Shown in pieces: positions 1-5,361 of a stretch of 5,361 bases of DNA. The notes beneath the pieces were generated by a model. It had not been told where the DNA came from, did no database searches, and was given only the letters and a program-made list of their open reading frames with translations. The translations under genes were made by a program, and so were the position numbers. The DNA lies in assembly GCA_900555005.1 (NCBI GenBank), contig USJM01000135.1, forward strand, positions 1 to 5,361. The letters are read 5' to 3'. Position 1 is the first letter of the stretch, and each line of letters starts with the position of its first letter. The DNA comes from an uncultured Lachnospiraceae bacterium. Lineage in GTDB: Bacteria > Bacillota_A > Clostridia > Lachnospirales > Lachnospiraceae.

Positions 1-49
1 ACGCTGTTTCACGCCATTTCCCTTCCGCGGCGCGCTTTACACAGCCCCC

Positions 50-268
50 TCAGCTTTCGTTCTTCTCATCCTCTTTTTCTTTTTCGTCCTCCGGCTTCGG
101 CATGATAATGGCCATGGCAATGTAAAGCAGAATGCCGGAGCCGCCAGCCAGTGTGAACAGCACGAACAGGATCCGGACAATGGTTGCGTCTACGCCAAAG
201 TACTCGGCAATCCCGCCGCAGACACCACAGATTTTGTTATCCCTTGAAGATCTGCGCAGTTTTTTCAT
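50..268 (-). CDS. PspC-domain small membrane protein, 72 aa
   Basis: This short protein is essentially a single PspC domain. Residues 1-10 are basic (MKKLRRSSRD), the segment around 11-27 carries the family signature with ICGVCGGIAEYFGVD, and residues 31-55 form a hydrophobic, Gly-containing membrane segment (VRILFVLFTLAGGSGILLYIAMAII). The tail is a highly charged Lys/Glu run. PspC domains occur in envelope-stress proteins, for example phage-shock PspC and the neighbours of Lia-type systems in Firmicutes; the exact role of stand-alone short versions is poorly known. The ATG is preceded by AGGAG with a 9-nt gap (278-282), which supports this start. It lies 167 nt downstream of the repaired kinase stop and may be co-transcribed with the regulator-kinase pair or use its own promoter. 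No frameshift is seen. The domain assignment is strong; the envelope-stress role is inferred from family and context. Confidence 0.92.
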   Translation of the reverse strand: MKKLRRSSRDNKICGVCGGIAEYFGVDATIVRILFVLFTLAGGSGILLYIAMAIIMPKPEDEKEKEDEKNES

Positions 269-359
269 ATCTTTTCTCTCCTCTCTTGACAGGACTCTTC
301 CCTTATTCGCCGGCCTGGAAGCGTTTCTTTACGGTCTGCCGGCCTTCGATGTTGCTGAC

Positions 360-365
360 ATCATA
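360..365 (-). promoter_or_regulatory. Candidate -10 element upstream of the PspC gene (weak)
   Basis: On the minus strand the gap between kinase and PspC genes contains TATGAT, one mismatch from the TATAAT consensus, about 90 nt before the PspC ATG. No good -35 hexamer sits 16-18 bp upstream, so this is only a candidate for an independent PspC promoter. Read-through from the kinase gene is the alternative. Confidence 0.22.
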
Positions 366-435
366 CTACAAAATACCGCTCCTGTGCGAAGCGAATCCGA
401 TCATGTTGCGGGAAACGCACGGATGGCGTGTCCTT

Positions 436-1889
436 TCAGGAACAGCCGGCCAGCTGCCTGAACCCCCGCCCGAATGTAATCGTAAACGCGACCCCCGGGC
501 CGTATTATCCACCCGAATCCTCCATCCATGCCGCGCCACAATCTCTTGGACAAGCGCCAGGCCAATCCCAGTCCCGCCCCGCTTTCCGATGTAGAACCGG
601 TCAAAGATGTGTTGCTTCTCCTCTTCGTCCAGCAAAGGCCCATCGTTGACAATCCGGAGAAAATTTTTCCCGCAGGAGATGTCGATGCGGCTCTCCGAAT
701 ATTTCACAGCATTCGAGATCAGGTTCATCACGACCCGCCCGAGCTGGTCCGGATCCGCCTGTATCTTAATCTGTTCAAGATCCATCGATACATCCAGGCC
801 GCGCTTTCTGATTTCATATTCTAGCGCCATCAGACAGTCATTGATGATGTCCGGCAGCATCACACTCTCCATGTGCAGCTTTGTCTGGCTGCTTTCCAGC
901 CTGGACAAGGCCAGAATCTCCTCCACCAGGTCCCGCATCTTGTCTGTCTCAGAAAGAATGACCCGGGATGCTTTTTTCGGATCATCGATGACCCCGCTTC
1001 CGATTCCCTCCGCGTAGCCCTGGATTGACATCAGTGGTGTCTTCAGCTCGTGAGATGCATTCTCAAAAAACTGCTTCTGCTTTTCCTGCTCCAGCTCCAG
1101 GCTGATTCCCATCCGGACTCCCAGCAAAATCGAGATCACAGCGCAGATGATCATGACCAGCAGCTCGGCCCGCTCAACCAGATGGACCAGACGAAGCTGG
1201 GATGTAATGTCGACGTACAGAATCCATTTATACCTTCCATCGATGGACAGATAATGATCCTGCATCTTCAGAACATAGTAGTTCTTTTTTCCTACGGATA
1301 TTTCCCGGATGTTCCCATCCGGAAATGGATGTATCCTGCACCACTCAGCAAGCTTTTTTTCATTCTCCGTCACATAGAACTCTGTCCGATACTGCTGGTC
1401 CACCAGGATACTGACCGCAACGTTAAACCCTTCATCATCATTCTCATAGCCGGACGAAGGCAGCAGGGGCGTCGAACCCGAGGATTCCTCCGTACTTTCC
1501 GTTTCCGTTATTTCCCCCTGCCCGGCTGTTCCGGACTCATCCTCCGCAGCAGATGTGTCCGGCATTGCTGCAAAGACCTGGGCAGCATCCGATGATGCTT
1601 CCGTCTCCGTCCCCGCTTCACCGGTGCTCTCGCTCTCCGTCTCTGATCCGGCGTACAGATTCTCAAAAGAGTAGGTCTGCTCCAGCTCCTTCAATGCTCT
1701 GATTGAGCTCTCACGAATATTCCGGCTCATCAGCAGATGAAAAACGACGAGGATCACGATGAAAAACACCGCCAGAATCCCCGTCGACATATACGCAATC
1801 CGGACCGTTCTCTTTCCAAGATGACGGCTGGCATGCTGATAGATTGATTTCCTGCGATTTGATATGTCTCCAGCAGGACGATTCTTCAT
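436..1889 (-). CDS. Two-component sensor histidine kinase with acidic extracytoplasmic loop (C-terminus frameshifted)
   Basis: Membrane histidine kinase that should autophosphorylate and pass phosphate to the regulator encoded just upstream. A first membrane helix spans about residues 31-53 and a second about 241-259. Between them is an extracytoplasmic region whose first half (about 68-167) has no Lys or Arg and many Glu/Asp/Ser/Thr, followed by a more ordinary folded part (about 155-228). The HisKA H-box is ENASHELKTPL with His280; the ATPase N-box has NLISNAVKYS (about 389-398), and the lid and G2 box end in GGTGIGLAL (438-446). The ATG overlaps the regulator stop (ATGA) and has AAGGAGA just upstream. 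The unrepaired frame runs on to position 366 with an unlikely tail rich in Gly, Ser and Arg. Adding one G at the five-G run (492-496) instead gives the expected ending GVAFTITFGRG and a stop at 436, for 484 residues in total. Its stimulus is unknown. Confidence 0.94.
492..496 (-). other. Frameshift site in the kinase gene (one G missing in a G run)
   Basis: The minus strand reads CCCGGGGGTCGC. With five Gs the frame passes into an implausible tail; with six Gs it gives RGVAFTITF, the normal last strand of a HATPase domain, and stops at 438-436. A single-base loss, natural or technical, is the simplest reading. Confidence 0.8.
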
Positions 1890-2593
1890 GTGTCTCCTTC
1901 TCCCAGCCGGTACCCGTAGCCCCAGATCGCATTGATCCGGACCCTGGAGCCGGCTGCGCTCAGTTTCTTCCGCACACGCCGGACGGTCTCGTCCGCCACT
2001 CTTGTCTCGATGTCCGGTCCGATCCCCCAGACATCCTGGAGCAGCTTTTCCCTTGATAGTGCCCTGTCGCTGTTTTCAATCAGATATCGGATCAGCGCAC
2101 GCTCCGTAATCGTCAGCCCCGCGTCCCGGCCATTGACCAGGACGAGCTGGCTGCTTTCATCCAGCGTGACATCCCCGAACGAAAGTGGCTTTTCTCCCTT
2201 CTGGGACTGGCGTTCCATGTCGACGCGGCGCAGAAGTGCACGCACCCTCATGACAAAGATCGATGGCCGGAACGGCTTGATGATATAGTCGTCCCCGCCC
2301 ATGGAAAGCCCGGTGATATAGTCCAGCTCGCTCTCCCTGGCTGTCAGGATGACAATCGGCACCTTCGAAAGCCCCCGGATTTTCCTGCAGATCGTCAGTC
2401 CGTCTGTCCCCGGCATCATGATGTCAAGGACCACGAGGTCGCAGCGCTGTTTCTGGAACTGCGCAAACAGACTGTCCCCGTCTGAGAATGTCCGGACGTC
2501 GAACCCTGCCTGCGTCAGATATGTGTCAATCAGTGTCCGGATGTTTTCCTCATCATCCGCCGCATAGATCACCTTCCGGTTTTCCTCTGCCAC
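1886..2593 (-). CDS. OmpR-family response regulator, 235 aa
   Basis: DNA-binding response regulator and presumed partner of the adjacent kinase. The receiver domain (about 7-120) shows the acidic pair D13/D14, the phospho-acceptor D57 in VVLDIMMPG, T84 in VILTARE and K106 in IIKPF. A winged-helix domain of the OmpR/PhoB type fills about 135-231, with the closing RINAIWGYGYRL strand and turn typical of the family. Length and domain order are normal and the frame is intact. The start is GTG at 2593-2591, chosen because AGGAGG lies 7 nt upstream and the protein then begins directly before the first receiver strand. Its stop overlaps the kinase ATG in ATGA, so the pair is translationally coupled. 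I see no convincing promoter in the 78 nt between it and the carrier protein gene. Target genes are not identifiable here; the neighbouring adenylation operon and the PspC gene are natural candidates. Confidence 0.97.
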   Translation of the reverse strand: MAEENRKVIYAADDEENIRTLIDTYLTQAGFDVRTFSDGDSLFAQFQKQRCDLVVLDIMMPGTDGLTICRKIRGLSKVPIVILTARESELDYITGLSMGGDDYIIKPFRPSIFVMRVRALLRRVDMERQSQKGEKPLSFGDVTLDESSQLVLVNGRDAGLTITERALIRYLIENSDRALSREKLLQDVWGIGPDIETRVADETVRRVRKKLSAAGSRVRINAIWGYGYRLGEGDT

Positions 2594-2600
2594 GATCCGC

Positions 2601-2606
2601 CCTCCT
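2601..2606 (-). promoter_or_regulatory. Ribosome binding site for the response regulator (GTG start)
   Basis: A full AGGAGG lies 7 nt before the GTG at 2593-2591. It decides the start, because no ATG lies nearby in frame at a suitable distance. Confidence 0.8.
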
Positions 2607-2629
2607 GTTTCCGAAGCCTGTCTCTTTGT

Positions 2630-2669
2630 GAAAGAATAACGGCAGACCTCCCCGGCCCTGCAGGTCTGC
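2630..2669 (-). terminator. Rho-independent terminator after the carrier protein gene
   Basis: Directly after the carrier stop codon the minus strand carries a perfect 8-bp stem, GCAGACCT paired with AGGTCTGC (2662-2669 and 2642-2649), around a 12-nt GC-rich loop. It is followed by a T-rich but interrupted stretch, CGTTATTCTTTC (2641-2630). It would end the adenylation operon and separate it from the regulator genes. The tail is imperfect, so some read-through into the regulator is possible. Confidence 0.65.
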
Positions 2670-2671
2670 GC

Positions 2672-2896
2672 TCAGTTCTGCAGGCGCTCGATCATCTTCC
2701 ACATACTGTCTGCAGAATTGAAGTTCGCCGGAACAAGCTCGGTCGGCGTCACTTCGATGTCAAATTCATCCTCCAGCGTGGATACAAGCTCCAGCACCTG
2801 CATAGAATCAAGCAGTCCGTCGTCAATCAGATGCTTCTCGTTCTCGTAGTCAATGTCAGGATCGATATCTCTCAGAATTGCCAGCAGTTTCTCCAT
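2672..2896 (-). CDS. Acyl/aminoacyl carrier protein, 74 aa (DltC-like)
   Basis: Free-standing phosphopantetheine carrier. The modification site is in DDGLLDSMQVLELV with Ser31, and the rest fits a four-helix carrier: helix 1 at about 1-10, helix 2 starting at Ser31, the acidic LEDEFDIEV segment, and a last helix around SMWKMIERLQ. The acidic surface along helix 2 is usual for partner docking. Spacing and the D-S-M motif resemble DltC of D-alanyl-lipoteichoic acid systems more than fatty-acid AcpP (usually DSLD), but the family line is not sharp. AAGGAGG sits 6 nt before the ATG. The gene follows the decarboxylase by 21 nt and is the last of its operon, ahead of the terminator. The adenylation enzyme in the same operon presumably loads it. 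The frame is intact. It needs a 4'-phosphopantetheinyl transferase, which is not encoded in this window. Confidence 0.93.
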   Translation of the reverse strand: MEKLLAILRDIDPDIDYENEKHLIDDGLLDSMQVLELVSTLEDEFDIEVTPTELVPANFNSADSMWKMIERLQN

Positions 2897-2917
2897 GATG
2901 TTCCTCCTTCATAATCG

Positions 2918-4118
2918 TCATTCAATGTCTTTCAGTTCGGCCGCGCCGCAGTTCAACCCGTCAGTCGGGAGAATCCCGCGCAGCTTGCGGAACCCTTCCT
3001 TCTCAGACCATGTCCATATGCCGGGCAGGTCCCTGCTCAAGAAAGTCAGCATTCCTTCAGTAGGAGCATACGCCCCGCAGCGCCCGAATACAAGATGATC
3101 ACCGATATTCAGCTCGCCGAACTGCGCACTTCTGAGCAGCACATCGTTCATCGAGCAGAGCGAACCGAACACCGACCACTCCTGCTTCCTCTCCGGCTTC
3201 TCCAGGCAGTAGACGGGCGGGACCTTCATGCCCATCATCTGCCCGTACCAGCTCACCTGGTGGATGCCCCCGTCCACGATCGCGAACCGGTGCGCTCCCC
3301 TGCGTTTGACATCTGCGACCGTCGTCACGTATGTCCCGCTGGTTGCCGCAATTCGTCTTCCGAATTCAAGCGTGACCTTCCCCTGATACGCCATCGCCTG
3401 CAGTTTTTCCGAAAGCGCTTCAAGATCCCTTCTCTCCCGGCTTCTCATGGTTTCCTCATCCGAGAAATAGTCGACCGCCATCCCGCTTCCAAACTCGAGG
3501 CGCTCCGGCTCAAACCCATATGCAGCCTTCCAGTCCTGCAGACAGCCGTCAATCATATCCAGTTCTTCGGTCGTGCGCCCGATGTTCTTCTTCTGTGTCC
3601 GGAGAAGTAATGAATCCCACAGACCCGGGCGCTTTTTCCATGCTTTCCGGCGAGAATCTCCTCGATCTCGCTTCTGTCCATTCCGAACTGGCTGCCGTCC
3701 GTGAGCCTTGGCATCACACGGATCTCCTCTCCGGTCTGATCCGCAAACTGTTCCAGGATCTCCCACTGCATCAGAGATTCCGCTGTGTAGGTGATCCGGC
3801 TTCCATGCCGCTTGAGGGCGGCAAGCAGATCATCCTTTCCCTTGTTGACGCCGGACAGCACAATCTTTTCCTCCGGGACCTTTTTCCGCTGCAGATCCGC
3901 AGCTCTCCAAACGAACAGGCTTCCACATAGTCAGCCGCTTTTCCAAGCGCCTCTGTCAGATACGGATTGGCCTTGATCGAGAAGCAGACCTTCACCCGCT
4001 CCGGAAGCACCTCATGCATTCGTCTGATCTCATCCGCCGCCTCATCTGTATCAAAGATATAGAAGGGTGTCCGGGCTGTCCTAAGCGCTTCTGAAATTCT
4101 CTCCGCTGTCAGTGTCAT
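2918..4118 (-). CDS. Fold-type III PLP-dependent decarboxylase (DAP/ornithine decarboxylase superfamily), two frameshifts
   Basis: Repairing two single-base losses (3881-3885 and about 3598) yields a 400-residue protein of normal family length. The N-terminal barrel carries the PLP lysine K49 in CFSIKANPY, then EACSFGELR (67-74), GIHYFSGTQ (168-176), the Gly loop EFGSG (209-213) and EFGRRIAATSG (252-262; the family usually has EPGR, so Pro is Phe here). The C-terminal part has VDGGIHQ (282-288), LCSMND with C322 and D326, the cysteine/aspartate pair used in catalysis and substrate binding from the second subunit, and GAYAPTEGM with Y351. Members decarboxylate diaminopimelate, ornithine, arginine or, in BtrK, glutamate attached to a carrier protein. 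The start ATG overlaps the adenylation gene stop (ATGA) with AAGGAGG upstream. Flanking by an adenylation enzyme and a carrier favours a BtrK-like or precursor-supply role over lysine synthesis; the substrate is inferred, not shown. Confidence 0.9.
3598..3600 (-). other. Frameshift site 2 in the decarboxylase gene
   Basis: Upstream of this point the frame reads GIHYFSG and then fails; adding one base at TCCGGACAC gives FSGTQKKNIGRTTEE and enters the frame that runs to the stop at 2918. GTQ after the His/Ser-Gly motif is what the family has, which fixes the site within a few bases. Confidence 0.8.
3881..3885 (-). other. Frameshift site 1 in the decarboxylase gene (one A missing in an A run)
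   Basis: The minus strand reads GGAAAAAGGTCC. With five As the frame goes to an arginine-rich nonsense tail; with six As it reads SGKKVPEEKIVLSGVNKG, continuing smoothly into the barrel. Confidence 0.8.
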
Positions 4119-5361
4119 GCCGTATGTTCCTCCTTCGTGCCCTCGCCAAGCTGCGCAAGCACCCTCTTACGATCCATTTTCCCGTGATCTGTCAGCGGGA
4201 TCTCCTGAACATGATGGAACCTTGACGGAACCATGTACTGCGGAAGAAGCTTCAGAAGCTCTCCCTTGAGCGCTCTTGGCTCTGCCTGTCCGCAGTAGCA
4301 GGCCTCCAGCCTGTTCTTCTCCCGGTTGAATACACAGAAGCCGCGCTCGACGCCATGGGCCGTATTGAGTGCGCCCTCCACCTCCTCCAGCTCAATCCGG
4401 TGGCCGAACAGCTTGATCTGGAAATCGGCTCTCCCGAGAAGCAGAGCTGCCCGTCTTCCCTGTAATACCCCAGATCCCCCGTCCTGTACATCTGCTCAGG
4501 GAACCTTGTCTCCAGCGGGCTCGGGCAGAAGGCCTTTCTGGTTGCTTCCGGCGCATTCAGGTAACCGAGCGCCAGGCAGCTTCCTGATACGCAGATCTCT
4601 CCGCTTCTTCCGCTCTCTGTGATCCTGTGCCCCTTTTCATCCAGCAGAAAAACCTTCTCATTCGGAAATGGAACACCGATTGGAAGGGGCTTTCCGCTCA
4701 GAGCTCCTGCGGAGCGCGGCACCCTGTAGTAGGTACAGTTGCAGGTAATCTCACTCGGTCCGTACAGGTTGACAAACTCAGCATCCGGGTACTGCTCCAT
4801 CCATGCCTTCAGGAAGCGCTCCGGCATCACCTCTCCCGAGAACAGAACCCGCCTGATCGAGGACGGAACCTTGTAGGTAAACCCTCTGAACTGAACCACC
4901 AGGCACAGGGCAGAAACCGCCCAGGTCAGCGTTGTGACCCTCTTTTCATCCAGATAATCCAGCAGGTTCGTAATGACGGTGAAGTACTTTCTCGGAATCA
5001 GGACCAGCTCCGCACCGGTCTTCAGGGAAGAGTAAATATCCTTCACCGATACGTCGAAATCAAACGGAGCCTGGTTGCCGATCACGTCATCCTTCGTGAT
5101 GTGGAACAGCTCCGGAAAATAATTCATGAAGTCGATCACACTCCTGTGGCTGACCAGGACGCCCTTCGGTGTTCCCGTCGAACCGGAGGTAAAATTGCAG
5201 TAAAGCGGATTGTGTCCGTCTGGCGCGCTCTGACTGCATCCAGGATCACACTGTCCGCTTCTGTGGAGAACGCCTTTGCTGTGTCCAGAAACTGGAGGCG
5301 GACTCTGTTCCTCCCGCTGCTCAGGACGCATCCGGACGCAGCACCCCCGGTCTGAATTCCG
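4115..5361 (-). CDS. Amino-acid adenylation enzyme (DltA-like AMP-binding ligase), 5' end outside window, two frameshifts
   Basis: ANL-family adenylating enzyme that should activate an amino acid as its adenylate and load it on the carrier protein encoded downstream. About 415 C-terminal residues are visible; compared with DltA (about 500) roughly the first 90 are missing beyond 5361. Motifs in order: A3 FTSGSTGTPKG, A4 FDFDVSVKDIY, A5 NLYGPSEITCN, A6 GEICVSGSCLALGYLN, A7 YRTGDLGYYREDG, A8 FQIKLFGHRIELEEVE, A9 LPQYMVPSRF and A10 TDHGKMDRKRV with the catalytic lysine. No condensation, thiolation or reductase domain is fused. Two one-base losses (about 5210, and 4433-4435) break the frame; repaired, the segment before A3 reads FSTEADSVILDAVRARQ. 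The stop overlaps the decarboxylase ATG. A Lys follows the A4 Asp by four residues, where side-chain-selecting residues lie in NRPS adenylation domains; this hints at an acidic substrate but is weak evidence. D-alanine activation, as in DltA, remains possible. Confidence 0.92.
4433..4435 (-). other. Frameshift site 2 in the adenylation gene (one G missing)
   Basis: The minus strand reads TCGGGAGAGCC. Adding one G gives LCFSGRADFQIKLFGHRIE, the standard A7-to-A8 transition; without it the protein diverges just before the hinge and loses the C-terminal subdomain and the A10 lysine. Confidence 0.82.
5209..5212 (-). other. Frameshift site 1 in the adenylation gene (one base missing, probably A)
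   Basis: Before this point the protein-like frame is ILDAVRARQTDT, after it NPLYCNFTSGSTG. One extra A in ACACAATCC joins them. The frame that is open across the site begins at an internal ATG near 5331 and encodes Cys/Pro/Gln-rich residues unlike an adenylation enzyme. The exact base is less certain than at the other sites. Confidence 0.68.

Noticed and set aside
1..12. Possible start of another minus-strand gene (GTG AAA CAG CGT after a GGAAGGGAA stretch)
   Set aside because: Only four codons are visible before the window edge, so it cannot be told from chance.
305..350. Two GCCGGC copies in the gap between kinase and PspC genes, as a hairpin or operator
   Set aside because: GCCGGC is its own reverse complement and common in GC-rich DNA. 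The flanking bases do not extend a stem and no T tail follows.
1050..1595. Plus-strand open frame of 181 codons with a Leu-rich start resembling a signal peptide
   Set aside because: It is the complement of the kinase second membrane helix and acidic loop. The Leu-rich start comes from antisense Glu/Lys codons, not from a real leader.
3095..3610. Plus-strand open frame of 171 codons
   Set aside because: It is antisense to the decarboxylase C-terminal half, with His/Arg/Leu-rich composition typical of a shadow frame.
3881..3885. Programmed ribosomal frameshifting at the A run in the decarboxylase gene
   Set aside because: There is no classic slippery heptamer with a stimulatory structure that I can see, and four other sites of the same kind nearby argue for deletions instead.
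2918..4118. Assignment as lysA (diaminopimelate decarboxylase)
   Set aside because: The superfamily fits, but the operon with a ligase and carrier and the altered EPGR motif make lysine synthesis doubtful, so no gene symbol is given.
4627..5355. Plus-strand open frame of 242 codons
   Set aside because: It lies antisense to the adenylation gene, whose motifs are unmistakable. Its own translation shows no domain-like pattern and no ribosome site was seen.
4115..5361. Assignment as dltA of a canonical lipoteichoic acid D-alanylation operon
   Set aside because: No dltB or dltD is seen in the window, a decarboxylase sits between ligase and carrier genes, and the A4 region has an unusual Lys.

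Overview
The window looks like chromosomal DNA from a moderately GC-rich anaerobic Firmicute, most likely a clostridium of the Lachnospiraceae type. That placement rests on protein style (OmpR/HisKA pair, short PspC protein, DltA/DltC-like proteins), strong AGGAGG ribosome sites and tight gene packing; it is an inference, not a database result. Every convincing gene lies on the minus strand, so transcription runs from the right edge (5361) towards position 1.

Upstream module (5361 to 2672): a three-gene operon encoding an amino-acid adenylation enzyme (5' end cut off by the window), a fold-type III PLP-dependent decarboxylase and a free-standing acyl carrier protein. The first two genes overlap by the four bases ATGA, the carrier gene follows after 21 nt, and a hairpin terminator closes the unit at 2642-2669. 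The set suggests that an amino acid is activated, loaded on the phosphopantetheine arm of the carrier, and decarboxylated before or after loading. The closest logic I know is BtrI/BtrK of butirosin biosynthesis (glutamyl-ACP to 4-aminobutyryl-ACP) combined with a DltA/DltC-type ligase and carrier. No transferase or final acceptor is in the window, so the product is open: a cell-envelope modification or a small metabolite.

Downstream module (2593 to 50): an OmpR-family response regulator and a membrane histidine kinase overlapping by ATGA, then a 72-residue PspC-domain membrane protein. This resembles a cell-envelope stress-sensing group. The kinase has a very acidic extracytoplasmic loop: about 100 residues with no Lys or Arg. 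Whether this system controls the upstream operon is unknown.

Three of the six genes are split by frameshifts, five in all. Each is repaired by adding one base in or beside a short homopolymer: near 494 (kinase), 3598 and 3883 (decarboxylase), 4434 and 5210 (adenylation enzyme). After repair the proteins read through with every family motif in place, so I annotate whole genes. Uncorrected sequencing or assembly deletions are the likeliest cause; true pseudogenes cannot be excluded from sequence alone. The long plus-strand open frames are shadows of these genes.
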